Under the pieces are notes generated by a model. It saw only the letters and a program-made list of their open reading frames with translations, made no database searches and had not been told where the DNA came from. This document shows positions 8,128-18,166 of a stretch of 64,000 nt of DNA, piece after piece (the first letter of the stretch is position 1; each line of letters opens with the position of its first letter). The DNA lies in assembly GCA_021816925.1 (NCBI GenBank), contig JAKAWQ010000012.1, positions 1 to 64,000 on the forward strand, written 5' to 3'. Origin of the DNA: Pseudomonadota bacterium (GTDB lineage: Bacteria; Pseudomonadota; Alphaproteobacteria; Acetobacterales; Acetobacteraceae). The position numbers and the translations under genes are program-made.

Positions 8128-8295
8128 CTACTTGATCTTGGCTTCCTTGAAGGCGACGTGCTTGCGGATCTTCGGGTCGTATTTGCGGAATTCGAGCTTG
8201 CCGGCCGTCGTCCGCGTGTTTTTCTTCGTCACGTAGAACACGCCCGTGTCGGCGGACGAAACGAGCTTGACCTGAATCGTGTTGCTTTTCGCCAT
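8128..8295 (-). CDS. rpmG: 50S ribosomal protein L33
   Basis: A 55-residue basic protein beginning [18 protein letters not shown] and containing [20 protein letters not shown] and [10 protein letters not shown], the complete L33 pattern including its C-terminal Lys-rich end. It is a component of the large ribosomal subunit. The ORF is too short for most length cut-offs. It lacks the four-cysteine zinc ribbon found in some L33 versions, as is usual in proteobacteria. It ends in TAG and is a single-gene unit divergent from the membrane-protein pseudogene, with a candidate promoter just upstream. Confidence 0.95.
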   Translation of the reverse strand: MAKSNTIQVKLVSSADTGVFYVTKKNTRTTAGKLEFRKYDPKIRKHVAFKEAKIK

Positions 8296-8318
8296 GGCAG
8301 GGTCCCTTGCGCCGGCGA

Positions 8319-8347
8319 AAATTGCGCATCCCGCCGCACAAGGTCAA
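8319..8347 (-). promoter_or_regulatory. Candidate promoter of rpmG
   Basis: On the minus strand TTGACC (8347-8342) is followed after exactly 17 bases by CAATTT (8324-8319), about 23 bases before the rpmG ATG. The -35 is good and the -10 weak, as is common in alphaproteobacterial housekeeping promoters. An 8-bp inverted repeat (GCCGGCGC, 11-nt loop, GCGCCGGC) lies immediately upstream at 8348-8374. Confidence 0.45.
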
Positions 8348-8497
8348 GCCGGCGCGGCCCTCAATCGCGCCGGCATGGCCCGCCGGCTTGCCGTTGTCCT
8401 CGCCCCGCCCGAGCATGTAGGACCGCAGACCGGGTCCGATGGGGGAAAATTCTAGCGGCCCTCCCCCGAACGACCAAACCCCTCTCAGGGGGAGCCC

Positions 8498-10139
8498 ATG
8501 CGCCGACCCACGCTCCGCGCCGCCGCCGTCGCCCTCATTGCGGCGCTGGCAGTCGCGCTCTTCTTCCGCGTTCAGATCGTCAACGGCTTCACCTTCCTCT
8601 TCAGCGACCGGTATGACGGCGTCATCGAGGTCTCGATCCTCGAGCACTGGTACGACGTGCTGCGCGGCCACGCCGTCTGGAACGTCACCGGATATTTCTA
8701 TCCGCACGCCGATACGCTCGGCTACAACGACGGCTATCTTCTCTACGGGCTGATATTCAGCGTCTTCCGTGCCCTCGGTGCGAACCCCTTCCTCTCAACC
8801 GAGCTTGTCAACGTCATCATCAAGACCATCGGTTTCTTCGCCTTCTATGGCTTTGCGTGCCGCGTCGTCCCGCTCGGATTTGCCTTGAGCCTGCGCGGCG
8901 CGGCGCTCTTCGTGATCGCCGACAACTCTTTCTCCCAGGCGCAGCACGCGCAACTCCTGAGCTTCTCCTTCGCACCCCTGATGGCCGGCCTCATTTGGGT
9001 GAGCGGGGTTGCCTTGGCAAACCGGGCGCGCACCCGCGGCATCGCCTTCGGGCTCGCGGCTGCGCTCTTCTACGGCGCCTGGATGCTCACCACCTTCTAC
9101 ATGGCTTGGTTCTTCGGCTTTTTCCTGATTCTCTTCGGTTGTCGGGACGTTCCTGCCGGCGCCCGCGGCCCGCCGCCGCATTTTGCATATCCTGCGACGC
9201 GAGGCTCCGGCCATCGGCCTCATCGCGGTGGGCTTCGTCGTGGCGCTCATTCCCTTCCTCCGCGTCTATCTGCCGGTCGCGCGCGCAAACGGCATGCACC
9301 GCTTCTCCGAGGTAATGCTCTATTCGCCCTCCGTCCTCGACATCGTCAACGTCGGCACCGGCAACTGGATCTATGGCGGTCTGGACCGCAGCTACAACCC
9401 CTGGCTCCGTCCAGCCCTGCCGCTCTTCAGCAAGCGAACCGTCGGCTTCACGCCGCTTCTGCTCTTGCTGTTCGCGGCCGGCCTCGTTCTCGCCTGGTTC
9501 CGCTGGCGCGATCCGCAATCCGCCCCGATCGTCACGGGCGCCGGCGCCGCCGTGCTCGGCTGGTTCCTCGTGCTGCACTTCCGCGCGTTCACCGCCTAGC
9601 ATTTCGTTTACGCGCTGGTTCCGGGCGCCAAGGCCGTGCGCGCGGTCTCGCACTACTTCATCTTCCTCGATTTCCCAGTGATCGTCATTGTGGTCTGGGC
9701 GCTGGAGCGCATTCGGCGGCGCCTGCCTGCCCTTGGCGTCGTCGCCCTTTCCGCGCTCCTGCTGGTCGAACAGATCAACCTTGTCCCACCCATCGCGCTC
9801 GATCGCCGGCAGGAAATGCGCTTTCTCGCCGCGCTTCCGCCTCCGCCCGCGGATTGCCGCGCCTTCTATGCCACGACCGAGCAGCCGCCGCCCTACATGG
9901 GCCCTGCGATCGACGGCCTCTTCAGTGGCAACGTGGCGGCCATGCTGGTCGCGACCTAGGACAACCTGCCGACCGTCAGCGGCTTCTCGAGCGTCAATCC
10001 CCCCGACTGGAACTTCGCCTATCCCGGGCGGCGGGATTACCCGGCGCGGGTCCGGCACTATGCCGCCCTGCATCACCTTAGCGATCTCTGCGGGCTTGAT
10101 TTTCGCACCAACCGCTGGCTGAAGCCGCTTTCGAAATGA
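8498..10139 (+). pseudogene. Large polytopic membrane protein (GT-C/YfhO-like), disrupted
   Basis: About 545 codons with many hydrophobic segments. It starts with a transmembrane helix, then a loop with DRYDGVIEVSILEHWYDVL and WNVTGYFYPHADTLGYNDG, in the style of YfhO/GT-C membrane glycosyltransferase-like proteins. The gene is broken three times. An extra G at 9137-9138 shifts the frame; removing it gives a smooth helix, LILFVVGTFLPAP. A TAG at 9597-9599 falls between FRAFTA and HFVYALVPGAKAVRAVS. A second TAG at 9957-9959 falls between MLVAT and DNLPTVSGFSS. Beyond each stop the frame continues with plausible sequence to a TGA at 10137-10139. Function unknown; probably envelope or glycan related. 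Confidence 0.65.
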
Positions 10140-10416
10140 GTGCGTACGGATTTCTCCCCCCCCCGCCCTGGCCCGCCTGACGCAACCCGACGCAACTCCC
10201 GATCCTGACGGCTGGTGAACGAGGAAAGGCCGTTCTTCCTCGTCTCGGGGGTCACAACAGTGCTTTTCCTTACCGGCCTTGGGTTCGGCCTGCTGGTCAT
10301 CTTCGAGTTCCGGGTCACCGGCCTCGTGCCGCGTCTTCCCACGGCCGTACGCGCCTCCGGCCCGGATAAACCTGATCGTTGGCGGCAATCGTGCAACGGC
10401 AGGCGGGTGCCGCGGT

Positions 10417-11958
10417 TCAGCGCCCTGGCGCGGTCAGCGCCCGCCCCGGCGGGGGTAGCAGCGCGGCGGCATAGGCGGCGGGATTGTCGATCAACACCCG
10501 CGCTGCCGCCATGTCCGCTTCGTTCCCGAGCGCCGCCGGGCAGGCGCTCCGAATGGCAAGGATCTGCGCCAGCGGCAGCGGTGCGCGCGCCGTCTCGTGC
10601 TCGTAGATGGCCCGCGCCATCGGCTGGACGCCCTCGGCAAGCGCGGCCATCTGCCGGTCCAGAACGGCCTGTCCGAAGCTCGTGCACACCTCGGGAAGAA
10701 CGCCGAGCCCTTGGATCGGCCATCCTCGCGGCGCCAGAACGCGGCTCCATGTGACGAACAACTCGCCCCCGTCCGGCAGCGGTTCAATCGTCTGCACCAG
10801 TCCCTTGCCAAGGGTGGCGCTACCCACCACCACCGCCCGACCGTTGTCTTCCAGCGCCGCCGCCAGGATCTCCGCGGCAGACGCGGTGCGCCCATCGACG
10901 ATCACTACCACCGGCAGCCCGCCCGCCATGTCTGTTCCGCCGGCTTGCCACACATGGGAGGCCGCCGGGTCACGCCCGGCCGTAAGCACGATGGTCCCCC
11001 GGCCCAGCAGTACGTCCGCTGCATAAGCCGCCTGGTCCAGCAGACCGCCACGATTTCCGCGAAGGTCCAGCACCAGTCCCGTCGGCGGATGCGCAACCGA
11101 AAGCCCGGCCGCGATCTCGTCGGCCAGATGCGGGCCGGTGGTGGCATCGAAAGCGCTGATGCGCAGCACGAGAATGTCGCCCCTCCGGCTTGCGAACACG
11201 GTTTCGGGCGGCACCTTCCGGCGGATCAACGCCACCTTCCGAGTGCCGCGTCCGGGAGCCGAAAGCGTCAGCACAACCTTGGTGCCGACCGGGCCCGCGA
11301 TCTCCCGCTGAAGCGCCGCAACGCTCTTGCCTCTGGCCGGCGCGCCGTCCACCAGCAGCAGCCGCTCGCCCGGATGGATTCCTGCAACCGCGGCCGGGCT
11401 CCCCGCGACAACGCCTGAAACGACGACGCTGCCGTCGGCGGCGGCAAGCGCAACTCCTGCGCCCGCGCGCCCCGAGCGATGCGCGCGCTCTGCCGCCGCT
11501 TGGCCGGGCGGCACGTACCGCGAATAGGGGTCGAAATGATTGAAGAGTTCATCGAAGAACGCTTGCGTGACCCCGGTCGGCCCAAGCGCGCGTACCCGCG
11601 CGGAATGTTTCCACGCAACCGCGGCCAGTGCGGCAATCGCCCGTCCCCAGGCCGCTGCGCTGTCTGCCGCAAGCACGGGAAGCACTGCGAGCACCCGGTC
11701 GGGTGACGCGAGCAGCAGCGTTCGTGTTGAAAGATTCGTGCTGAGCGAGGGATCGAGCGCCGAAAGCCCCCCGAGTCCCCAGAGCGCCAGCGTCGGAAGC
11801 GAATAGGCCTCCAGCGTCCGCGGCTGAATGAAGGATAGTGCCTCGCTGAATACCTGGGAGGCGAGAGTCTCCGGAAACGGCACCGTCGCCTCCGGCGGCA
11901 CCGCTGCCCGTGCCGGGACGATCAACAAGAGCAGCAGCAAGGCCCGCGAAAGGCTCAC
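10417..11958 (-). CDS. S41-family C-terminal processing peptidase-like protein
   Basis: A 513-residue exported serine protease of the CtpA/tail-specific family. It has a signal peptide (ALLLLLLIVPARA), a helical region of about 120 residues, a PDZ-like domain (AGSPAAVAGIHPGERLLLVDG, about 185-205) and the S41 core. LVLDLRGNRGG leads to the nucleophile Ser360 in DGRTASAAE and the general base Lys385 in TLGKGLVQT. The GTG at 11958 overlaps the rnr stop (GTGA), which fixes the start and implies translational coupling. Likely role: periplasmic processing or quality control. As the last gene of the pyrB-to-rnr run, it probably depends on upstream promoters. Confidence 0.85.
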   Translation of the reverse strand: MSLSRALLLLLLIVPARAAVPPEATVPFPETLASQVFSEALSFIQPRTLEAYSLPTLALWGLGGLSALDPSLSTNLSTRTLLLASPDRVLAVLPVLAADSAAAWGRAIAALAAVAWKHSARVRALGPTGVTQAFFDELFNHFDPYSRYVPPGQAAAERAHRSGRAGAGVALAAADGSVVVSGVVAGSPAAVAGIHPGERLLLVDGAPARGKSVAALQREIAGPVGTKVVLTLSAPGRGTRKVALIRRKVPPETVFASRRGDILVLRISAFDATTGPHLADEIAAGLSVAHPPTGLVLDLRGNRGGLLDQAAYAADVLLGRGTIVLTAGRDPAASHVWQAGGTDMAGGLPVVVIVDGRTASAAEILAAALEDNGRAVVVGSATLGKGLVQTIEPLPDGGELFVTWSRVLAPRGWPIQGLGVLPEVCTSFGQAVLDRQMAALAEGVQPMARAIYEHETARAPLPLAQILAIRSACPAALGNEADMAAARVLIDNPAAYAAALLPPPGRALTAPGR

Positions 11959-13772
11959 CGCGACCGGCGCTGCCCTCCGATGCGGCCACTCTCCGGGATG
12001 CCGCGGGTCCCTGGAAGCAGGTGGAAGACCAGCCGCCCGCTCACCGGGCAGGCCTGCTCGAGCCGCACTCCGACAGACTGCCCAAGCGTGAAGGAGAGAC
12101 CGCTCCGCGCACCCGAGAGGCTCGCGCTCTCACCATCATAACGCCAGAGATCTTTGGGCAACGTGGACACGGGAACGATTCCATCCGCTCCGCTTGCCAT
12201 AATTCTGACGAAAAGTGCAGAGCGCGTCACGCCCGAAATGCGCGCCTCTCCTATGCTGCCGACGTGATCGGCAAGGAGCGCCGCCTGCGCACGGGCAAGC
12301 ACACCGCGTTCGGCCTCGACGGCGCGCCGCTCGGTCACGCCAAGATGCCGGGCGATTTCGCCAAGCTCCGGCACTGCCTGCCGCTCTGGCCCGCCCTGGC
12401 CCAGTCCGAGCGCGGCGATTAGCGCGCGATGCACGAGGAGGTCCGCGTAACGGCGTATCGGGCTCGTGAAATGCGCATAAGTCGATAGCGCCAAGCCGAA
12501 ATGTCCAGCATTGGCCGCTGCATACCCGGCTTCAGGCAGGCTTCGCAGAACCCGTTCGGCCGCGACGTCCATTACCGCCGAACCGGCAAGCGACTTCAGC
12601 ACAGCGGCAAGATCGGCCGCACGGAGAAACGTACCGCCGGCCCAAGGAGCGCCGAGTTCGCTGAGCCAGGACCGGAGGCTTTGGAGTTTTTCCGCCGCCG
12701 GTGCGCCGTGCACCCGAAAAAGTCCGGGCAGGTTCCGCTTCAGCATCTCCTCCGCCGCGGCGACATTGGCGAGGATCATGTAGTCCTCGATCAGCCGGTG
12801 GCTCTCATGCCGCATCTCGGCTTGCACGGCGCGAACCCGCCCGTTCGCGTCGAGCAGCACCTTGCGCTCCGGAAGTTCAAGATCGAGCGGCCCGCGCCGA
12901 GCTCGCTCCCGCGCGAGTGCGCGCCAAGCGGCGTAGAGGTGGCCGAGCGTGCCGCGTGGCAGCCTGGCGTCATCGCCCTGATCAGCGGCCTTCTGTACCT
13001 CATCGTAGGTCAGGCGCGCCGCGCTCCGGATCAGGCCGCGGCCGAAGCGATGGCGGTGCTTGCGTCCCTCGGCGTCGATGAAAATCTCGGCGAACAGCAC
13101 GGCGCGGTCGACACCGGGGTGGAGGCTGCACCACACCTCCGAAAGCGCCTCGGGCAGCATCGGCAACACGCGACCGGGGAGATAAACGCTGTTGCCCCGT
13201 TCGAGTGCCGCCCGATCGAGTGCGCTGCCGTCGGGCACGTACTGCGCGACATCGGCAATCGCGACGACGATCCGGAAATCGTCCCCATCGGGTTCGGCGA
13301 ACACGGCGTCGTCGAAATCCTTCGCGTCCGCCCCGTCGATCGTCACCAGCGGGAGCGCGCGCAGATCCTCTCGCCTCTCGCTCTTTGCAGGGCCCGCGCC
13401 TGCCGCCTCCGCCAAGGCCGCAGAGGGAAATTCCTCCGGTAGATCAAGGCTGCGCATGGCGATCAGGTTCAACGAGTCCGCGCCGTCGAAAGGCCCGAGC
13501 CGTTCGATGACGCGCACCCGGTATGGCCCGAAGCCGCGGCCGGGCAGTGCCTCGGCGAGTACGACCTCGCCGGCCCTTGCACCGCCCGCCGTGCCGGCCG
13601 GCACCCGCCATGGTTCGCGAGCGCGCCGGTCCGCCGGCAGGATGTGCCCTGCCTCCCCCCGGCCCTGGCGGAGTGGTGTCGGATGATAGACCCCGACAAG
13701 CGGACCCTCCGGCCTATCCAACCTTCTGCCGGGAGAAATGCGCGTGGCCCGGCCCCGCCCTGGCTGCCTCAC
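11955..13772 (-). CDS. rnr: RNase R / RNase II family 3'-5' exoribonuclease (short form)
   Basis: A 605-residue exoribonuclease that degrades structured RNA. The RNB domain has the acidic metal site TIDGADAKDFDDAVF, then VVAIADVAQYV, RLIEDYMILAN and STYAHFTSPIRRYADLLVHR. A C-terminal S1 domain follows (ARISGVTRSALFVRI). RNase R is usually over 700 residues. Here the N-terminal helix-turn-helix and the first cold-shock domain are absent and the protein starts just before GHILPADRRA. The GTG at 13772 is one base after the topA stop, so no room remains for a longer in-frame N-terminus. Fourth-base overlap couples it to the S41 gene downstream. Confidence 0.88.
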   Translation of the reverse strand: MRQPGRGRATRISPGRRLDRPEGPLVGVYHPTPLRQGRGEAGHILPADRRAREPWRVPAGTAGGARAGEVVLAEALPGRGFGPYRVRVIERLGPFDGADSLNLIAMRSLDLPEEFPSAALAEAAGAGPAKSERREDLRALPLVTIDGADAKDFDDAVFAEPDGDDFRIVVAIADVAQYVPDGSALDRAALERGNSVYLPGRVLPMLPEALSEVWCSLHPGVDRAVLFAEIFIDAEGRKHRHRFGRGLIRSAARLTYDEVQKAADQGDDARLPRGTLGHLYAAWRALARERARRGPLDLELPERKVLLDANGRVRAVQAEMRHESHRLIEDYMILANVAAAEEMLKRNLPGLFRVHGAPAAEKLQSLRSWLSELGAPWAGGTFLRAADLAAVLKSLAGSAVMDVAAERVLRSLPEAGYAAANAGHFGLALSTYAHFTSPIRRYADLLVHRALIAALGLGQGGPERQAVPELGEIARHLGVTERRAVEAERGVLARAQAALLADHVGSIGEARISGVTRSALFVRIMASGADGIVPVSTLPKDLWRYDGESASLSGARSGLSFTLGQSVGVRLEQACPVSGRLVFHLLPGTRGIPESGRIGGQRRSR

Positions 13773-13773
13773 C

Positions 13774-16392
13774 TTATCCGGCGGCCTTGCGCCGCGTCTT
13801 CTCCGGCCGCGCCGCGCCGGGCCGCGTTGCCGTCTTCGCCCGGCCGCCTGCCGGCTTCCGTGCGCCGAGCGGGCGCCCCTTCTCGGCCAGGAGCGCGACC
13901 GCCTGTGCGAGCGTCACGTCGTCGAGCGCGACACCCCTGGGCAGGGTCGCCACTTTCCTCCCGTGCTGAACATAAGGGCCGAACCGCCCCTTGCGCACCA
14001 GGACATTCTCCCCGTCATCCGGGTGCGCACCGAGCATGCGCAGACCCGCCAGCTTTTTTGCCAGCACGTCCATCGCGCGATTGAGCCCCACCGCAAGCAC
14101 GTCGTCGTCGCGGTCGAGCGAGGCGAAGACATTGCCCATCCGCACGAACGGGCCGAACCGGCCGATCCCGGCGGTAATCGGCTCTCCCGTCTCCGGATGC
14201 CGGCCGATCAGCCGCGGCAGTGCGAGCAGGCCGAGCGCCTGCTCGAGCGTCAATGTCTCGCCCACCAGCCCGCGCGGAAGTGCAACCCTCTTCGGCTTCT
14301 CCTCCGCGGCTGCGCCTTTTCCTCTTTTCGTTTGCTTCTCCGCCGGCTCGCCGCGCTGCACGTAAGGCCCGTAAGGCCCGCGCCTGACCGTGACCGGCTC
14401 GCCTGTCTCGGGGTCGTTGCCGAGCACGCGGACACCTTCCTTTGGCGCCTCACCCGCCTCTCCCTCCTCGGTCGCGATCGCCAGCCGCCGGGTGTAGGGG
14501 CATTCGGGGTAGTTGGAGCAGCCGATGAACGCGCCGAAGCGCCCGAGCTTCAATCCGAGTCGTCCCTTGCCGCAGGACGGGCAAAGTCGCGGGTCCGTTC
14601 CGTTCGCTCGTGGAGGAAAGAAATGCGGGCCGAGATCCCGGTCGAGCGCGGCGATCACATCGGAGATTTTCAGATCCTTGGTCTGATCGATGGCGCCCGA
14701 AAATTCCTCCCAAAAAGCGCGCATCACCGCGCGCCAATCCGCGCGTCCGCCCGATATATCGTCGAGCTGTTCCTCGAGCGCGGCGGTGAATCCGGTATCA
14801 ACGTAGCGGTTGAAAAAGCTGACCAGGAACGCGGTGACCAGCCGCCCGCGATCCTCGGGCACGAAGCGGCGCTTCTCGAGGCGGACATAGTTCCGCTCCT
14901 GCAGGACGGAAAGAATCGCGGCGTAGGTGGAGGGCCGGCCTATCCCGAGCTCTTCGAGCTTCTTCACGAGTGAGGCTTCGGAATAGCGCGGCGGTGGCTC
15001 GGTGAAATGCTGGCGTGCCGCCACGGCACCGCGCTCCAGCGCGTCCTTCTCCGCCATCGCCGGCAGGGTGCGGCTCTCCTCGTCTTCCGCCGCCTCGTCG
15101 GGGTCCTCGTGGTAGAGCCGGTAGAAGCCATCGAAGGCAATGGTCGAGCCGGTCGCTCTGAGCCGCGTCTTCCCGGCGGCATCGGCAATCTCGATCGCCA
15201 CCTGATCGAGTTCAGCAGCGGCCATCTGCGAGGCCACCGCACGCTTCCAAATCAGCTCATAGAGCTGGCGCTGCTCGGGGGAGAGATGCTTCGCAACCTC
15301 CGCCGGTGTGCGGGCTACGTCGGTCGGCCGAATTGCCTCATGTGCCTCCTGCGCGTTCTTCGCACGGGCGGTGAATTCGCGAGGGCCGGGCGGCAGATAA
15401 CCGGCTCCGAACGCACCCCGCACATGCTCCCGGATCGCGGTCAGCGCCTCACGCGCCATCTGCACGCCGTCCGTTCGCATATAGGTGATCAGCCCCACCG
15501 TCTCGCCGTCCAGATCGACCCCTTCATAAAGCTGCTGCGCCAACCGCATGGTCGCTTGCGCCCGGAACCCGAACTTGCGGCTCGCCTCCTGTTGCAGCGT
15601 CGAGGTGGTGAAAGGCGGCGGCGGGTTTCGCCGCGTGCGCTTCTTCTCGATCGCGGCGACGCGGAAGCTCCCGGCTTCCACCGCAGCCTTGGCACGCGCC
15701 GCGTCGGCCTCCGTCGCAAGCGTGAACTGGGCGAGTTTCTTCGCGTCGAGATGGCTGAGCCAGGCGGTGAAGCGTTCGCCGCCCGGCGTGAGAAACTCGG
15801 CCTCGATGGTCCAGTATTCGCGGGCGCGGAAAATCTCGATCTCCGCCTCGCGCTCGCAGATCAACCTGAGCGCGACCGACTGCACTCGCCCCGCGCTCCG
15901 GCTACCGGGCAGCTTCCGCCAAAGTACGGGCGAGAGCGTGAAGCCGACCAGATAGTCGAGCGCCCGGCGCGCGAGATAGGCCTCGATCAGCGGCTGATCG
16001 AGCTGCCGCGGCGCGGCCATCGCCGCCCGCACCGCTCCCCTCGTGATCTCATTGAAGGTAACGCGCCGGACCGCAACCCCCTTCAGCGCGTGCTTCGCCT
16101 CGAGCATGGCCCGCACATGCCACGAGATCGCCTCGCCCTCGCGATCCGGGTCGGTTGCAAGATACAAGGTGCGGGCGCTCTTGAGCGCCTTGGCGATCGC
16201 CGAGACTTGGCTTGCCCCGCGCGCATCCGCCTCCCAGTCCATGGCAAAGTCCTGGTCGGGGCGCACGCTGCCGTCCTTGGGCGGCAAGTCCCGCACATGG
16301 CCAAGGCTTGCCAGCACGGTGTAACTGCTGCCCAGATACTTGTTGATTGTCCGGGCTTTGGCGGGAGATTCGACAACGACAACGTCGGGCAT
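13774..16392 (-). CDS. topA: DNA topoisomerase I
   Basis: An 872-residue type IA topoisomerase that relaxes negative supercoils. The Toprim domain starts VVVESPAKARTINKYLG and includes ATDPDREGEAISWH. The catalytic tyrosine is Tyr304 in GLITYMRTDGV. A four-cysteine zinc finger (LCPSCGKGRLG to GCSNYPECPYT) is followed by repeated C-terminal modules with GPYVQRGE, FGPFVRMGN and FGPYVQHG, typical of alphaproteobacterial TopA. The basic tail is Lys/Arg-rich. It begins 29 bases after dprA and ends one base before rnr, in the same operon. Confidence 0.96.
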   Translation of the reverse strand: MPDVVVVESPAKARTINKYLGSSYTVLASLGHVRDLPPKDGSVRPDQDFAMDWEADARGASQVSAIAKALKSARTLYLATDPDREGEAISWHVRAMLEAKHALKGVAVRRVTFNEITRGAVRAAMAAPRQLDQPLIEAYLARRALDYLVGFTLSPVLWRKLPGSRSAGRVQSVALRLICEREAEIEIFRAREYWTIEAEFLTPGGERFTAWLSHLDAKKLAQFTLATEADAARAKAAVEAGSFRVAAIEKKRTRRNPPPPFTTSTLQQEASRKFGFRAQATMRLAQQLYEGVDLDGETVGLITYMRTDGVQMAREALTAIREHVRGAFGAGYLPPGPREFTARAKNAQEAHEAIRPTDVARTPAEVAKHLSPEQRQLYELIWKRAVASQMAAAELDQVAIEIADAAGKTRLRATGSTIAFDGFYRLYHEDPDEAAEDEESRTLPAMAEKDALERGAVAARQHFTEPPPRYSEASLVKKLEELGIGRPSTYAAILSVLQERNYVRLEKRRFVPEDRGRLVTAFLVSFFNRYVDTGFTAALEEQLDDISGGRADWRAVMRAFWEEFSGAIDQTKDLKISDVIAALDRDLGPHFFPPRANGTDPRLCPSCGKGRLGLKLGRFGAFIGCSNYPECPYTRRLAIATEEGEAGEAPKEGVRVLGNDPETGEPVTVRRGPYGPYVQRGEPAEKQTKRGKGAAAEEKPKRVALPRGLVGETLTLEQALGLLALPRLIGRHPETGEPITAGIGRFGPFVRMGNVFASLDRDDDVLAVGLNRAMDVLAKKLAGLRMLGAHPDDGENVLVRKGRFGPYVQHGRKVATLPRGVALDDVTLAQAVALLAEKGRPLGARKPAGGRAKTATRPGAARPEKTRRKAAG

Positions 16393-16421
16393 GAGATCCT
16401 GACAAGCTGGGCCAGGGGGAG

Positions 16422-17591
16422 CTACCCCCAGGTGCCGGAACGAACGATCACCCGGTCTCCGGGTAGCAGCTCCACCCTGCCGGCAACTTCGAGTTCCAAG
16501 AGGACCGCGTTCACGGCGGCGGCAGAGAACTGGCAGCGCCGTACGAGGTCGTCAACCGTTGTCGGGGAAGAATCAAGCAATTCAAGAATTTGCGCTCGTG
16601 CCGCGGACATCTCCCCCGGCTTTTCGGCATCCTCCCCTTGCTCCGGCGCCGCGCTTGGTGCTGGACTCCCCGTCTTTGGCGAACGGGCCGGCGGAAAAAG
16701 GCTGGCCGCCTCGCCGACGGCCGCCGTAGCCGGCAAGTGCTCGAGTACGTCGGCGCCCGTCTCCACCAGATGCGCCCCCTGGCGGATCAGGTCGTTCGAG
16801 CCGCGCGTGCGCGGATCGAGCGGCGATCCGGGGACAGCGTAAAGCTCGCGCCCGCTCTCCAGTGCCAGCCGCGCCGTGATCAGGCTGCCGGACCGCAGCG
16901 CTGCCTCGATCACCACCACGCCGAGGGCGAGGCCCGCGATGATCCGGTTGCGGCGAGGGAAATGCCGCGCCTGCGGTGCCGTGCCGAGCGGCGCTTCGGT
17001 CACCACTGCGCCCCTCTCCGCGATCCGCGCCTGCAGGCCGCGATGCTGGATCGGATAGGGCATGTCGAGCCCGCCGGCGACCGCCGCCACGGTCTGCCCG
17101 GTCTCGAGCGCTCCTTTGTGCGCCGCCGCGTCCACGCCGCGCGCCATGCCTGAAACGATCGGCAGTCCCGCCTCGGCGAGCTCACCCGCAAGCTCCTCCG
17201 CGATCCGCTGGCCGTTGGCGGAGGCATTGCGGCCACCCACAATCGCCACCGCCCGCTTGCTGAGCGCCGACGCCTCGCCGAGCACGGCCAACACGGGCGG
17301 CGCGTCGGCCAGGAGGGCCAGCAGCGGTGGATAGCCGGGCTCGCCGAGAAAAAGCACCCGCCCGCCGAGTTTTTCGACCCCCGCCACCTCCGCCTCGGCC
17401 GTTCCGCGCGAGGGGACTCGCGGAGCCCCGCTCCGTCCGCCCGCCCGGGCGAGCCCCGGCAACGCGTCAATCGCCGACGCGGCCGATCCATAGCGCCCGA
17501 TCAAGCGCCGCCAGGCAACCGGTCCGATCCCTTCGGTGCGCGCCAGTCGCAGCCGATCGATGGCCTCTGCGGGCGCGCCTTCGTGCGTCAT
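16422..17591 (-). CDS. dprA: DNA-processing protein A
   Basis: A 389-residue protein that loads RecA onto incoming single-stranded DNA in natural transformation. It has an N-terminal SAM-like segment (RTEGIGPVAWRRLIGRYG), the Rossmann domain (AIVGGRNASANGQ, VSGMARGVDAAAHKGAL, FPRRNRIIAGLALG, AALRSGSLITARLA, VPGSPLDPRTRGSN) and a C-terminal winged helix (ILELLDSSPTTVDDLVRRC). The ATG at 17591 overlaps the plsY stop by four bases. The open frame upstream of it overlaps plsY and is not coding. Confidence 0.94.
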   Translation of the reverse strand: MTHEGAPAEAIDRLRLARTEGIGPVAWRRLIGRYGSAASAIDALPGLARAGGRSGAPRVPSRGTAEAEVAGVEKLGGRVLFLGEPGYPPLLALLADAPPVLAVLGEASALSKRAVAIVGGRNASANGQRIAEELAGELAEAGLPIVSGMARGVDAAAHKGALETGQTVAAVAGGLDMPYPIQHRGLQARIAERGAVVTEAPLGTAPQARHFPRRNRIIAGLALGVVVIEAALRSGSLITARLALESGRELYAVPGSPLDPRTRGSNDLIRQGAHLVETGADVLEHLPATAAVGEAASLFPPARSPKTGSPAPSAAPEQGEDAEKPGEMSAARAQILELLDSSPTTVDDLVRRCQFSAAAVNAVLLELEVAGRVELLPGDRVIVRSGTWG

Positions 17592-18166
17592 CTCCCGTCC
17601 CCGATCCGGGGTTCGGTGCCGCCCAGCAGCCGGCGAATATTGTCCCGGTGTCGCAGGAAGATAACTGCGGCAAGCAGCAGAGCGAGCCAGGCCACGGGCC
17701 ACTCGCGAAAGAGCGATGCCAGCACGGGCGCTGCCACGAACGAGGAAAGCGAGGCGACGGAGGAGATGCGCCCCACCCTCGCAACGATCAGCCAGACAAG
17801 TCCCGTCAGCAGACCGATCGGCCAAGCGGCAGCCAGGAGCACGCCCAATCCTGTCGCCACACCCTTGCCGCCGCGAAAGCCGAGCCAGGCCGGGGCCACG
17901 TGCCCGACAAGTGCGCCGAATCCCCCCGCCAACGCCGGCGTGGGCCCGAGGAGCCTCCCAGCGAGCAGCACGGCAACCACCCCCTTGCCCATGTCAAGCA
18001 GCAACGTCGCCCCGGCCAGGCCCTTGCGCCCGGTGCGCAGCACATTGGTCGCCCCGATACTGCCCGAGCCGATGCGCCGGATGTCGCCGAGCCCCGCCGC
18101 CCGCGTCAGCAGCAGTCCGAACGGCACTGAGCCGATCAGATAGCCGAGGACAAGGGCCGAGATCAC
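17588..18166 (-). CDS. plsY: Acyl-phosphate:glycerol-3-phosphate acyltransferase
   Basis: A 192-residue integral membrane acyltransferase making lysophosphatidate from acyl-phosphate, the first step of phospholipid synthesis. Family motifs are LGYLIGSVPFG, GSGSIGATNVLRTGRKG, LLDMGKG, GHVAPAWLGFRGGKGVATGLG and a C-terminal RHRDNIRRLL. Several hydrophobic segments are evident. The GTG at 18166 (GTGA overlap with the preceding gene) gives the normal length and N-terminus. Confidence 0.94.
   Translation of the reverse strand: MISALVLGYLIGSVPFGLLLTRAAGLGDIRRIGSGSIGATNVLRTGRKGLAGATLLLDMGKGVVAVLLAGRLLGPTPALAGGFGALVGHVAPAWLGFRGGKGVATGLGVLLAAAWPIGLLTGLVWLIVARVGRISSVASLSSFVAAPVLASLFREWPVAWLALLLAAVIFLRHRDNIRRLLGGTEPRIGDGR

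Noticed and set aside
10215-10416. Possible small membrane protein (plus strand, hydrophobic stretch after GTG 10215)
   Set aside because: No ribosome site, no family match, and the frame runs on antisense through the S41 gene.
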